The notes: a model not told the origin generated them from the letters alone. A stretch of DNA of 64,000 nt from Curtobacterium sp. MCJR17_020 (GCF_003234365.2 NZ_CP126260.1:310001-374000); one strand, 5' to 3'; shown: positions 47,994-57,090, counted from the stretch's first letter. Program-made: numbers and translations.

Positions 47994-50390
47994 TCAGGCA
48001 GACGGGTCCTGCGGCCACCCCGAGAACTCCCACCCGTCGACGGACGGGTGGTCCTCGCCCCGTGAGTAGGCGTACTCGCGGGCCGCGTCCCGTGCGGTGG
48101 ACAGCCGGTCGAGCAACTCGGCGTGTGCGCCCGCGTCCACCCGGGTCAGCGCGTCGTGGGCCAGCGAGAACCGGTCCATCTCGCTGAGCATCAGCATGTC
48201 GAACGGCGACGTGGTGGTGCCGCGCTCGAGGAACCCGTGCACGTGCAGGTCGTCGTGGCCGTTGCGGCGGTACGTCAGCTGGTGCACGAGCGACGGGTAG
48301 CCGTGGAACGCGAACACCGTCGGGGTCCCGGGCAGGAAGAGCGCGTCGTACTGCTCGTCGGGGATCGCGTGCTCGTGCTTCCGGTGGTCACCGAGGGCGA
48401 GCAGGTCGACGACGTTGACGACCCGGACGCCGACCCCGGGGGCGTGCTGCCGGATGATGTCCGCGGCGGCGACCGCCTCGATCGTGGGGACGTCCCCGGC
48501 GCAGGCGAGGACGACGTCGACGCGTCCGACGGTCTGCTCGGTGCCAGCCCAGTCCCAGACCCCGAGACCTGCGTCCGCGTGGGCGACGGCGTCCTCGAGG
48601 GACAGGAAGACGGGCTCGGGGTGCTTCCCGGCGACGATCACCTCGATGCGGTCGGTGGTCTCGAAGGCATGTGCCGCGACGGCGAGCAGGGTGTTGGCGT
48701 CGGCGGGCAACTTGATCCGCACCAGGTCCTGCTGCTTGGACGCGACGACGTCGAGGAACCCGGGGTCCTGGTGGGAGAACCCGTTGTGGTCCTGCCGCCA
48801 GACGTGCGACGACAGCAGGATCGACAGGTTCGACACGGGCGCACGCCAGTCGATGTCGGTCGAGGACTCCAACCACTTGGCGTACTGCCCGACCATCGAG
48901 TCGATGATGTGGGCGAACGCCTCGTAGGTGTTCAGGAGCCCGTGCCGGCCGGAGAGGACGTAGCCCTCGAGCATGCCCTCCAGCAGGTGCTCGGACAGCA
49001 CCTCGGTCACGCGTCCACGGGCAGCGAGGTGCTCGTCGCCGACCGCGCGTTGTGCCCGCCACACGCGCGAGGTGACGTCGAAGACCGCGTCGAGCTTGTT
49101 CGAGATCGTCTCGTCCGGGCCGAAGAGCCGGAACGACGACGGGTTCTTCGTGATCAGTGCTGCGAGCCACGGGCCGAGCGTGCCGGTGGCCGAGGCCGTC
49201 GAGCCGGCGGGGACCCCGTACGCGTCGAGCGCGGGCCGGTCGAGGGCCGTCCGGATGCGCCCGCCGTTGGCGTGGGGAGTGGCGCTCATCCGGTCGTCGC
49301 CGGTGGGACGGATCGTCGTCATGATCCCGACGGGGTCCCCGTCCGCGTCGAAGAGCTCCTCGGGTCGGTAGGACCGCATCCACTCCTCGAGCTGGGCGCG
49401 GTGTGCGGGGTTCTCGCGGACCTCGGACAGCGGCACCTGGTGGGCGCGGAACGTCCCCTCGACCTGCTGGCCGTCGACCTCCTTCGGCCCGGTCCACCCC
49501 TTCGGGCTGCGGAGGATGATCATCGGCCAGCGGGGGCGCAGGTCGGCGGCGCCGGCGGGTTGCCCGGCAGCCGCACGTTCGGCCTGGGCCCGGGCCGCGG
49601 CCTGGATGTCGTCGATCGATGCGAGCGCTCGACGCAGAGCGCCGTCGAACAGGGCGTGCACGGCGTACGGGTCGTCGTCGACCCGCTTCGAGTCCACCAC
49701 GATCGGCTCGTAGCCGAGGCCACGGAAGTAGGCGGTCAGGTCCGCACCGGGGATGCGGGCGAGGACGGTGGGGTTCGCGATCTTCCATCCGTTGAGGTTG
49801 AGGATCGGGAGCACGGCACCGTCCGACACCGGGTCGAGGAAGGTGTGCGCCTGCCACGACCCCGCGAGCGGGCCGGTCTCAGCCTCACCGTCACCGACGA
49901 CGCAGGCGACCACCAGGTCGGGATTGTCCAGGGCCGCTCCGTACGCGTGGGCGAGGGAGTAGCCGAGCTCGCCGCCCTCGTTGATCGACCCGGGCGTCTC
50001 GGGTGCCGCATGCGACGGGATCCCGCCGGGGAACGAGAACTGCCGGAAGAAGCGCTGCAGGTCGTCGTCCGCGTACAGCTCGCCCCACGTGCCGTCGAGC
50101 CAGGCGTTCGCGTTCATCGCCGGGCCGCCGTGGCCCGGTCCGCAGACGTAGAGGAACTCGCGCCCGGTCTCGGCGATCAGTGCGTTGCAGTGCGCGTACA
50201 CGAGGTTGAGGGCGGGCGAGGTGCCCCAGTGTCCGAGCAGCCGGGGCTTGATGTCGTCGGGCTCGATCGGCCGCCCCAACAGCGGGTTGTCGAGCAGGTA
50301 GATCTGCCCGACCGTCAGGTAGTTGGCGGCACGCCACCAGGCGTCGACCGCCCGGAGTCGGTCGGTGGTGGAGAGCTGTGCAGGAGCCAT
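47994..50390 (-). CDS. xfp: Phosphoketolase
   Basis: The 798-residue protein is a xylulose 5-phosphate/fructose 6-phosphate phosphoketolase. The N-terminal TPP domain has HWGTSPALNLVYAHCNALIA, GPGHGGPAMNANAWLDGTW and the thiamine diphosphate motif VGDGEAETGPLAGSWQAH. Later parts include RSPKGWTGPKEVDG, and SHQDPGFLDVVASK in the Pyr domain. It splits ketose phosphate with phosphate to give acetyl phosphate and an aldose phosphate. Length is typical. No acetate kinase gene is adjacent. The 95-base gap downstream of the small gene pair shows only an imperfect GATCC-type inverted repeat. Confidence 0.95.
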   Translation of the reverse strand: MAPAQLSTTDRLRAVDAWWRAANYLTVGQIYLLDNPLLGRPIEPDDIKPRLLGHWGTSPALNLVYAHCNALIAETGREFLYVCGPGHGGPAMNANAWLDGTWGELYADDDLQRFFRQFSFPGGIPSHAAPETPGSINEGGELGYSLAHAYGAALDNPDLVVACVVGDGEAETGPLAGSWQAHTFLDPVSDGAVLPILNLNGWKIANPTVLARIPGADLTAYFRGLGYEPIVVDSKRVDDDPYAVHALFDGALRRALASIDDIQAAARAQAERAAAGQPAGAADLRPRWPMIILRSPKGWTGPKEVDGQQVEGTFRAHQVPLSEVRENPAHRAQLEEWMRSYRPEELFDADGDPVGIMTTIRPTGDDRMSATPHANGGRIRTALDRPALDAYGVPAGSTASATGTLGPWLAALITKNPSSFRLFGPDETISNKLDAVFDVTSRVWRAQRAVGDEHLAARGRVTEVLSEHLLEGMLEGYVLSGRHGLLNTYEAFAHIIDSMVGQYAKWLESSTDIDWRAPVSNLSILLSSHVWRQDHNGFSHQDPGFLDVVASKQQDLVRIKLPADANTLLAVAAHAFETTDRIEVIVAGKHPEPVFLSLEDAVAHADAGLGVWDWAGTEQTVGRVDVVLACAGDVPTIEAVAAADIIRQHAPGVGVRVVNVVDLLALGDHRKHEHAIPDEQYDALFLPGTPTVFAFHGYPSLVHQLTYRRNGHDDLHVHGFLERGTTTSPFDMLMLSEMDRFSLAHDALTRVDAGAHAELLDRLSTARDAAREYAYSRGEDHPSVDGWEFSGWPQDPSA

Positions 50391-50587
50391 GCCCCCACGC
50401 TACGAAACGCCGAGCCCGTGAACCTCAGGAAACCCGTCCCAAACCGATCGCGGGGGTGCACCGAATGAGTTGCACAGGGCAAAAGCCCAGGGCGCTCTCC
50501 GGTCAGACATGGCCGTTGTTCAGCGTACGCACAGGAGCATACGTCGGCCGTCGGCCGGGGTGCCCACACAGCAAAGGACAGATCACC

Positions 50588-51268
50588 ATGCGCAAGAGCC
50601 TGAAGACCTCCATCACCCTCGCCACGACCGGCGCCCTCGTCCTCGGCGGTGCCGCGTTCGGCATCTCCTCCGCCCAGGCCTCCACCCCGACCATCCACAC
50701 GGTCTCGTCGTCGTCGTCGAAGATCCCCGCACCGGTCGCCTCCGTCCCCGAGGTCCTCGGCGGGTCCACCGCCGTGAAGCTCGACTCCGGCTTCACCGAC
50801 GCCCTCACCGCCCTCAAGCTCACCCCCGGCGTCTCCGGCGACGCGACCCTCGCTGACGGGTCGGTGTCGTTCCCGATCACCGCCGGGTCGGTCACCTACT
50901 GGTCGCCGGACGGCAACTACAAGCCCTACGTGCAGGGCCTGCTCAACCACGACGACTCCGGCCTCACCCTGAAGGCCGGCGACACCACCGTCACGCTCGA
51001 GAACTTCGTCGTGAACCCGGGCTCCTCCAAGCTCTACGGTGACGTCCTGGTCAACGGCAAGGTCGCCGCGTCCAACGCGTTCCTGTTCGAGCTCTGGGGC
51101 GGTTCCCTCAAGCCCCTCCAGCTCGAGGGCGACAACGCCATCCTGACCGGCACCACCGTCCACGTCTCCGAAGACGCCGCCGGCCTGCTGAACAAGACCT
51201 TCGGCACCGACGCCGTCAAGCGCGGCCTCCTCGTCGGCACCGCCACCATCACCGCACAGATCAAGTAA
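50588..51268 (+). CDS. Secreted protein of unknown function, 226 residues
   Basis: The protein has a clear signal peptide (MRKSLKTSITLATTGALVLG, cleavage near AQAS at about residue 32). After a Ser-rich linker the mature part is a beta-rich domain: KLDSGFTDALTALKLTPGVS, VSFPITAGSVTYWSPDGNYK, LTLKAGDTTVTLENFVVNPG and LYGDVLVNGKVAASNAFLFE. The layout, extended strands around a Tyr-rich middle, vaguely recalls HtaA-type haem-binding domains, but I would not assign it. ATG 50588 follows AAAGGACAGATCACC. A strong terminator follows. Confidence 0.7.
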   Translation: MRKSLKTSITLATTGALVLGGAAFGISSAQASTPTIHTVSSSSSKIPAPVASVPEVLGGSTAVKLDSGFTDALTALKLTPGVSGDATLADGSVSFPITAGSVTYWSPDGNYKPYVQGLLNHDDSGLTLKAGDTTVTLENFVVNPGSSKLYGDVLVNGKVAASNAFLFELWGGSLKPLQLEGDNAILTGTTVHVSEDAAGLLNKTFGTDAVKRGLLVGTATITAQIK

Positions 51269-51294
51269 CACCCCGCACCACCGCACCACAAGAG

Positions 51295-51326
51295 AAGGGC
51301 CGCCCCGGGCAACCGGGACGGCCCTT
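51295..51326. terminator. Convergent terminator hairpin
   Basis: AAGGGCCG with CCCGG (51295 on) pairs with CCGGG and CGGCCCTT (to 51326) across a GCAA-type loop with one mismatch. It lies between the secreted protein gene and the convergent DUF1992 gene. Confidence 0.8.
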
Positions 51327-51334
51327 CTGCGCGT

Positions 51335-51937
51335 TCAGTGACGCCGGCGCCACCACCGGCGGCGACGGTCGTCAGACGCGGCCGTCAGCGCGGCCGCAGC
51401 CGCCGCGGCGGACGCGAGTCGGGCCTCCCGGCGGGCACGCCACGCGACCAACTCGCCGTCGACGTCCCGCAGCGGCGTGACGACCGGCGGCCCACCGAGC
51501 AGCTGGCGTCGGGCTTCCTTCACCCGGGCGTTGAAGTCCACCAGGACATCGCGCACGTCGGCCTCGGTCGACAGTGCGTCGAGGGCATCGTCGAGTTCCG
51601 CGTCCTCGGTGCGGAGTGCGAGGGCGGGCGGAGCGATCCCGCGGATGTCCTCGCGTTCGATCTTGGAGCGGATCCACCAGTCCGGGTCGTGCTGCCCGTC
51701 GTTCCCGGGCAGGGGCTTGCCGTGGTACGGATTGCCCTCGAAGACGCCGCGGCGCTCGGCCTCCTCGATCTGCGCCCGAGCGTGCGCGGCGACGTCGGCC
51801 GCCTTCAGCAGTCGGCGTTCCTCGCGCACTTCGTCCGGGTCGAGCGACCCCCGCTCGATCTCACTGTCGACCAGCTGCTGGTAGCGGTAGCGAGCGGCCC
51901 TGCGGAGCCGGTCCATCCGTGCATCGACGTCGTTCAT
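51335..51937 (-). CDS. DUF1992 (DnaJ-like J-domain-associated) family protein
   Basis: The 200-residue protein contains the DUF1992 signature ARAQIEEAERRGVFEGNPYH followed by GKPLPG (about residues 52-78), then a helical part DWWIRSKIEREDIRGIAPPA. The N-terminus is charged and helical, and the C-terminus is Ala- then Arg/Trp-rich. Some homologues are called DnaJ homologue subfamily C member 28-like, but no J domain is visible here. It lies 13 bases downstream of the GH15 gene on the same strand and may be co-transcribed. Confidence 0.82.
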   Translation of the reverse strand: MNDVDARMDRLRRAARYRYQQLVDSEIERGSLDPDEVREERRLLKAADVAAHARAQIEEAERRGVFEGNPYHGKPLPGNDGQHDPDWWIRSKIEREDIRGIAPPALALRTEDAELDDALDALSTEADVRDVLVDFNARVKEARRQLLGGPPVVTPLRDVDGELVAWRARREARLASAAAAAAALTAASDDRRRRWWRRRH

Positions 51938-51950
51938 GACCCCTCCATGA

Positions 51951-53780
51951 TCACTCCGAGCGGTCGTCCTCGCCAGTCAGTTCCTCGATGGTCAGCGCTG
52001 CCTGGATGAGCGCCAGGTGCGACAGCCCCTGGGGGAGGTTGCCCATGAAGGAGCCGTCCTCGCTGATCATCTCGCTGAACAGCCCGACGTCGTTCGCCTG
52101 GCCGACCATCTCGTCCATCAGGGACCGTGCGTCGTCGATCCGGCCCGTGCAGGCCATCGCAGCAGCGAGCCAGAACGAGCACGCGACGAAGGGCGACTCC
52201 TCGTCCTCGATGCCCGAGTAGCGGTACACCAGCGGTCCGCGCTGCAGGTGCTCCTCGATCGCCCGGATGGTCGACGCCATGCGCGGGCCGCGGTCGAAGG
52301 AGCTCATCGCGTGCAGCAAGATCGACGTGTCGAGCGCATCCGAGCCCGGGTACATCACGTAGTGACCGCGTTCCTCGTCCCAGCCGTGCTCGGCGACCCA
52401 CTGCTCGATGAGCTCGCGGTTCTCGATCCACTTCTCGCGCGGTCCGTCGATCATGCCGGCGTCGTGGAGGTCCACCGCGGCGTCGAGTGCCTGCCAGCAG
52501 CCGATCTTGCTCGTGACGTAGTGCTGGGTGTCCTCGAGCTCCCACATGCCCGAGTCCGCCTCCTCCCACCGGTGGCAGGCGTCGTCGGCGAGTTGCTGCA
52601 GGACGGCCGCGGTCTTCCGGTCCAGGACGTTGCCGGCGGCGACGTACTGGCGCAGGATCTCGAAGACGTCGCCCCAGACCCCGAGCTGCAGCTGGTCGCC
52701 GGCGCGGTTGCCCACCGTGACCGGGCCGATGCCGTTCCACCCGGGGACGTCGCGCTCCTCGACGTCGTCGCTCTTCGTGCCGTCGAGCTCGTAGAAGATC
52801 GGCATGTCCTCGTCGTGCTCGGCGATGGTGCGCATCACCCACGACACCGCCGCGTGGGTCTCCTCGCGCAGGCCGAACCGGGTCAGCGCGTGCACGGTGT
52901 ACGACAGGTCGCGCACCCAGGCGAACCGGTAGTCCCAGTTCTTGCCGCCGGTCCGGTCCTCGGGCAGGCTCGTGGTCGGCGCCGCCGCGATCGCTCCGGT
53001 CGGCGAGAAGATGAGCAGCTTCAGGGCGAGGGCACTGCGCTGCACCGCCTCGGCCCAGGGGCCGTCGTAGGAGAACTCCTCCGACCAGGTCGCCCAGTTG
53101 TCGATCGTGCGGTCCATCGCGGCGAGTGCGCTCTCCGGCCGCGGCATGAAGATCGGCTCGTCGTGCGTGCCGACGATGGTCAGGATGTGCTTCGATCCGC
53201 CGCCGGTGGTGAACCGGCCGGAGAAGCGCGGGCGGTCGTCGTCCACCGGGTCGAACCCCTGCTCGACGATCGCGATCGTGATGCCGTCGATGCCGATGAC
53301 GGCGCCGTTCGCGGTGTCGAGGCGCTTCGGCTCAGCGGTACCCAGCAGGGTGCCGGGCACCACGGCCCACTCGAACTCCACGGAGCCGCTGACCCCCTGG
53401 ACGCAGCGCGCGACCTCGGCCCACGGCAGACGTCCGGCGACCCCGGTGACCATCGCGTCCGTCACAGTCGCCCGTCCGGACGGTGTCGTCCACGTGGTGA
53501 CGAGCACGTTGGTGCCGGGCAGGTACTCGCGGGTGACCTCAGCAGACCGGTCCACGGGGCGGAGCGCCACGTGGCCGCCGTGTTCAGCGTCGAGGATCTC
53601 CGCGAACACGGGCGGTGAGTCCATCGAGGGGATCGGCAGCCAGTCGATCTGCCCGTCGCGGGCGATGAGCGCGACGGTCCGGCCGTCGCCGATCGCTCCG
53701 TAGGTGCGGAGCGGGGCGTACCCGTCGGTGCGTGCGTGGGTGTCGACCGCGTCGAGGGTGTCTTCGGTGCGCTCCGTCAT
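51951..53780 (-). CDS. Glycoside hydrolase family 15 (glucoamylase/trehalase-like)
   Basis: The 609-residue protein is a GH15 enzyme. The N-terminal beta-sandwich has YGAIGDGRTVALIARDGQID and the catalytic alpha/alpha barrel holds GGKNWDYRFAWVRDLSYTVH, with WLPIPSMDSPPVF and VPGWNGIGPVTVGNRAGDQLQ. The end has FLACSF-like SPFVACSFWLAAAMA and GSFMGNLPQGLSHLALIQAA. Actinobacterial members of this form are often trehalases, so trehalose or malto-oligosaccharide hydrolysis is expected in the cytoplasm. No signal peptide. It is divergent from the rtcB region, which begins beyond a palindromic gap. Confidence 0.9.
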   Translation of the reverse strand: MTERTEDTLDAVDTHARTDGYAPLRTYGAIGDGRTVALIARDGQIDWLPIPSMDSPPVFAEILDAEHGGHVALRPVDRSAEVTREYLPGTNVLVTTWTTPSGRATVTDAMVTGVAGRLPWAEVARCVQGVSGSVEFEWAVVPGTLLGTAEPKRLDTANGAVIGIDGITIAIVEQGFDPVDDDRPRFSGRFTTGGGSKHILTIVGTHDEPIFMPRPESALAAMDRTIDNWATWSEEFSYDGPWAEAVQRSALALKLLIFSPTGAIAAAPTTSLPEDRTGGKNWDYRFAWVRDLSYTVHALTRFGLREETHAAVSWVMRTIAEHDEDMPIFYELDGTKSDDVEERDVPGWNGIGPVTVGNRAGDQLQLGVWGDVFEILRQYVAAGNVLDRKTAAVLQQLADDACHRWEEADSGMWELEDTQHYVTSKIGCWQALDAAVDLHDAGMIDGPREKWIENRELIEQWVAEHGWDEERGHYVMYPGSDALDTSILLHAMSSFDRGPRMASTIRAIEEHLQRGPLVYRYSGIEDEESPFVACSFWLAAAMACTGRIDDARSLMDEMVGQANDVGLFSEMISEDGSFMGNLPQGLSHLALIQAALTIEELTGEDDRSE

Positions 53781-53871
53781 GCACCCAGACTGCCCGGGCC
53801 CGGGGCGCGACCATCAGGCGGACGTACCCCGCTGTGGAGAACGCCCGCCGTCCTCCCTCGCAGGCTCGGTC

Positions 53872-54218
53872 GGCGCGGCCCGCGCAACGCTTCGCGTCGC
53901 CGCTGAGCGGGCCGCGCCGGCTGTGCACGAACCGCGACACGCCCGGGTGAGTTGCGCATCCCGGGCGTGTCGCACTACTGTCGCTCTGCTGCCCATCGGC
54001 AGGCACGCCCGCGGCACCCACGCCGCCGGCGTGAACGCCCGCCCCGGGCACACCGGAAGGACCGCGCATGCGCGCCGTGCAGCACAACGAGGAACGCGTC
54101 GAGCTCCAGCTCGACGCGACCGCCGTGCTGCCCGAACAGCCGCAGCAGTGGTCCCTCCGCTATCCCGCGTAGGCACGGAACGTCCCACGACGCCCCGTGC
54201 CCACCCGGCCCGGGGCGT
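53872..54218 (+). promoter_or_regulatory. Multi-hairpin region upstream of rtcB
   Basis: Four stems lie in this stretch. GGCGCGGCCCGC (53872-53883) pairs perfectly with 53907-53918, enclosing ACGC/GCGT. GCGACACGCCCGGG (53934-53947) pairs perfectly with 53960-53973 over a 12-base loop. CTGCC-CATC-GGCAG is at 53989-54002. ACGCCCCG (54190-54197) pairs with CGGGGCGT (54211-54218), followed by TCGTCTTCCT. A possible promoter TTGCGC (53952-53957) with TACTGT (53976-53981) places the second stem over the -35 box. The 287 bases from 53781 to 54067 hold no other gene. Confidence 0.5.
54068..54172 (+). CDS. Candidate small protein or leader peptide, 34 residues
   Basis: A 34-codon frame from ATG 54068 to TAG 54172 is preceded by an excellent ribosome binding site (GGAAGGA, six bases before the ATG). 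It encodes RAVQHNEERVELQLDATAVL then PEQPQQWSLRYPA, a hydrophilic peptide without membrane segment. A hairpin begins 18 bases after its stop, and rtcB starts 178 bases after it. It could be a genuine small protein or a leader peptide of an attenuator. No family is recognised. Confidence 0.5.
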   Translation: MRAVQHNEERVELQLDATAVLPEQPQQWSLRYPA

Positions 54219-54350
54219 TCGTCTTCCTGCTCATCCTCGCCACGTCGCGCTCGACGTCGCCCGGCGCGCAGGCCGGACACCGTCCCGGACCGTCATCGAA
54301 GACCGTCCAGACGTCCGTCCTGACGACCGTCCAGAAAGCGAGACGAAGCA

Positions 54351-55517
54351 ATGAAGAAGATCAACGACCGGCTGCTCAGCTGGGCCTCGATGCTCGAGGA
54401 CAACACCGAGCAGCAGGCCCGCACGACCGCCCGCATGCCGTTCGTGTTCCCGCACCTGGCCCTGATGCCGGACGCCCACCTCGGCCTCGGCGCCACCGTC
54501 GGTTCCGTCATCCCGACCCTCGGCGCGGTCATGCCGGCTGCCGTCGGCGTCGACATCGGCTGCGGCATGATCGCGGTCCGGACCCAGTTCACCGAGGCCG
54601 ACCTGCCCGACGACCTGCAGGAGCTGCGCGAGCAGATCGAGCGCGCGATCCCGCTGTCGGCGGGCGCGTCGAACCGGAAGATCGTCGCGACCGCCGAGCC
54701 GCGGATCGCCGACCTCGAGGCGATGGCCGATGCCGCCGGGTTCGACCCCGCGCAGGCGCACGGCGGCTGGCGCAACCAGCTCGGCACGCTCGGCTCCGGG
54801 AACCACTTCATCGAGGTCTCCCTCGACGAGGAGGACCGGGTCTGGCTCTTCCTGCACTCCGGATCGCGGGGCGTCGGCAACAAGATCGCACAGCGGCACA
54901 TCACGGTCGCCAAGCGGCTGATGGAGCGCTGGTGGATCCAGCTGGCCGACCCCGACCTGGCCTACCTGGTCGAGGGCACGCCTGAGTTCGACCGGTACAT
55001 CGCCGAGCTGCGGTGGGCCCAGCACTTCGCGCTGCTCAACCGTGAGGAGATGATGGACCGCGTCGTGCGGCAGCTGTCCGAGGTCGTCGGCACCCCCGTC
55101 GACGAGCAGGAGCGGATCAACTGCCACCACAACTTCACGCAGCGCGAGACGCACTGGGGGAAGTCCGTGTGGGTGTCCCGCAAGGGCGCGATCCAGGCGA
55201 CGGCCGGTCAGGCCGGCCTGATCCCCGGGTCCATGGGCACGGCGTCGTACGTCGTCGAGGGCCTCGGCAACAAGCCGTCGCTCGAGTCGTCGCCGCACGG
55301 TGCCGGTCGGCTGTTCTCGCGGAGCGCGGCCCGGCGGACCTTCACGCACGACCAGCTTCGGGAGGCGATGGTCGGCATCGAGTACCGCGACACCGACGCG
55401 TTCCTCGACGAGATCCCCGGGGCGTACAAGCCGATCGACCAGGTCATTGCGGACGCGTCGGACCTCGTGTCGATCCGACACACGCTGCGGCAGGTCGTCA
55501 ACGTGAAGGGCGACTGA
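54351..55517 (+). CDS. rtcB: RtcB family RNA ligase
   Basis: The 388-residue protein is an RtcB-type GTP- and Mn-dependent RNA ligase joining 2',3'-cyclic phosphate or 3'-phosphate ends to 5'-OH ends. Metal and active-site motifs are MPDAHLGLGATVGSVIPT, VGVDIGCGMIA, GTLGSGNHFIEV, LHSGSRGVG, INCHHNF and SSPHGAGRLFSRS, where H316 is the guanylylated histidine. Length fits the short bacterial form. No rtcA, rtcR or archease gene is nearby. The leader contains GACCGTCCAGA twice (54301-54311 and 54325-54335) and a weak ribosome binding site. It is probably co-transcribed with the next gene. Confidence 0.93.
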   Translation: MKKINDRLLSWASMLEDNTEQQARTTARMPFVFPHLALMPDAHLGLGATVGSVIPTLGAVMPAAVGVDIGCGMIAVRTQFTEADLPDDLQELREQIERAIPLSAGASNRKIVATAEPRIADLEAMADAAGFDPAQAHGGWRNQLGTLGSGNHFIEVSLDEEDRVWLFLHSGSRGVGNKIAQRHITVAKRLMERWWIQLADPDLAYLVEGTPEFDRYIAELRWAQHFALLNREEMMDRVVRQLSEVVGTPVDEQERINCHHNFTQRETHWGKSVWVSRKGAIQATAGQAGLIPGSMGTASYVVEGLGNKPSLESSPHGAGRLFSRSAARRTFTHDQLREAMVGIEYRDTDAFLDEIPGAYKPIDQVIADASDLVSIRHTLRQVVNVKGD

Positions 55518-55518
55518 C

Positions 55519-56136
55519 GTGACGGTTGCGACCCTGCCCGACGTCCTACGCGCCGTCGAGTCCGCGTGGGCGGCGCGGCCCGAGCACGACGTCTCGTGGC
55601 CGGCCCCGCATCCGGACCGTGCTCCTCTGGACGAGGAGTACTCCCGCGTCACCGACCCCGAGCGGTACCTCGTGGTCGGTGCGCGCGTGGAGGTGTGGGT
55701 CGAAGTCCTCGTCGACCTCGGCCTGGCCGAGCGGACCACGCGGCCCGACGGCGTCCTCCGGCTCGTCCCGGTCGCCGACGGCGCGCTGGTGCTCGACGTC
55801 GACGTGCGGTCGATGGACGGGCTCCCGGGCACCGCCGTCGACCTGTCCGTCGGCGACCCGGCTGCCGTGGTCGGATCGCAGCCGAACTGCGGGTGCGATG
55901 CGTGCGATGACGGCTCCGAGACACTGCTCGAGGCGGTCGACGAGATGTTCGTCGGCATCCTCGGTGGTGGCTTCGTCCTCATCGACTCGAAGCACTCGCA
56001 GATCGTCGCGACGGCGGACGGCTGGAGTGCCACGGGCAACACCGGGGACGTCGCTGCGGCGGTCGCCGCAGCGCGACGCGGCGTGCGCCGTCGGGGGTGG
56101 CGCACCCTGGTCGGCGCGGCCTGGTGGGTGCGCTGA
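55519..56136 (+). CDS. DUF6226 family protein
   Basis: The 205-residue protein begins at GTG 55519, two bases after rtcB. It has EEYSRVTDPERYLVVGARVE, a central strand region, a cysteine cluster NCGCDACDDGSE (about residues 122-133) and a late segment VATADGWSATGNTGD, matching the DUF6226 pattern as I recall it. The cysteines could bind a metal. Its tight link to rtcB suggests a shared transcript, but no role in RNA repair is shown. A GGGAGGC-family terminator follows. Confidence 0.7.
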   Translation: MTVATLPDVLRAVESAWAARPEHDVSWPAPHPDRAPLDEEYSRVTDPERYLVVGARVEVWVEVLVDLGLAERTTRPDGVLRLVPVADGALVLDVDVRSMDGLPGTAVDLSVGDPAAVVGSQPNCGCDACDDGSETLLEAVDEMFVGILGGGFVLIDSKHSQIVATADGWSATGNTGDVAAAVAAARRGVRRRGWRTLVGAAWWVR

Positions 56137-56146
56137 CGACGGTGCA

Positions 56147-56186
56147 GACGGGAGGCGCGGATCAGACGCGCCCCGTGCCTCCCGTT
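56147..56186 (+). terminator. Terminator of the rtcB operon (GGGAGGC family)
   Basis: GACGGGAGGCGCGG pairs with GCCTCCCGTT via internal mismatches across a GATCAGACGC region, 56147-56186. It begins 10 bases after the DUF6226 gene stop. Confidence 0.65.
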
Positions 56187-56256
56187 CGGTGCCGGGTAGC
56201 GTCCACTGCCCGGCGCGGCCCGGACAGACCGGCCCGCGTCGGGCACGCTTGACCGG

Positions 56257-57090
56257 ATGGGCGACACAGCAGAGCACGCAGCACGGGAGACCGGACGACA
56301 GGTCCGACGAGCAGCGGACAGCCGCCGGTTCGAGCTGACCGCTCGTGCCGGCTTCGTCGGCAGCGGCATCGTCCACCTGCTGATCGGGTACCTCGCGATC
56401 CTGCTCGGCATCGGGAACGCGTCCTCCGGCGGTGAGACCGACCAGTCCGGAGCACTGCAGCAGATCGCCGCCGTGCCGGGCGGGGTCTTCCTGCTCTGGC
56501 TGATCGCGATCGGCACGGCAGCACTCACCGTGCGGCTGATCGTCGAGGCGGTCGTCGGCGGCCGGTCGGACAGCACACGTGGGTGGCTCGCCCGGGCCAA
56601 GGACGTCGCGAAGGCCGTGGTCTACGGCATCATCGCGTACTCGTCGGCCTCGTACGCCCTCGGCGCCGGGTCGAGTTCCAGCAGCTCGTCGCAGAGCGCC
56701 GCGGCGAAGACCCTCGCGACGCCCGGTGGGGTGTTCGTGCTGCTCCTCGCCGGCGCGATCGCGGTCGCGGTCGGCATCGGGCTCGTCGTGATCGGCTGCC
56801 GCCGGTCGTTCCGCAAGCAGATCACGCGACCGTCGGGCCAGCTCGACCGCGTCGTCACAGTGCTCGGGGTCGTCGGGTACGTCGGCAAGGGCATCGCCGT
56901 GGTCATCGTCGGTGTGCTCATCGGTGTGGCCGGACTGCGGAGCGACCCCGACCAGGCGACGGGCCTCGACGCGGCGTTCGACGCCGTGCGATCGATGCCC
57001 GGTGGCGTGTTCGTCCTGGTGGCGATCGGCATCGGGTTCCTGGCCTTCGGCGTCTACAGCTTCTTCCGCGCGCGGTACGCCCGCCTCTGA
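56257..57090 (+). CDS. DUF1206 membrane protein
   Basis: The 277-residue protein has the DUF1206 layout of three two-segment repeats, each with a conserved R/K-GY-like start: ELTARAGFVGSGIVHLLIGY, AKDVAKAVVYGIIAYSSASY and VVTVLGVVGYVGKGIAVVIV. Each pair is followed by a PGGVF(V/L)L segment, which occurs three times. The soluble loop near residue 140 is a Ser-only run. About six transmembrane segments result. Function is unknown. The unusually regular internal triplication is visible by eye. Confidence 0.88.
   Translation: MGDTAEHAARETGRQVRRAADSRRFELTARAGFVGSGIVHLLIGYLAILLGIGNASSGGETDQSGALQQIAAVPGGVFLLWLIAIGTAALTVRLIVEAVVGGRSDSTRGWLARAKDVAKAVVYGIIAYSSASYALGAGSSSSSSSQSAAAKTLATPGGVFVLLLAGAIAVAVGIGLVVIGCRRSFRKQITRPSGQLDRVVTVLGVVGYVGKGIAVVIVGVLIGVAGLRSDPDQATGLDAAFDAVRSMPGGVFVLVAIGIGFLAFGVYSFFRARYARL

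Noticed and set aside
50470..50510. A GCACAGGGCAAA string upstream of the secreted-protein gene, recalling the first part of a GEMM-I (cyclic di-GMP) riboswitch.
   Set aside because: The following helices and the GACGCAAAGCC-type part of the consensus are missing, so it is most likely chance similarity.
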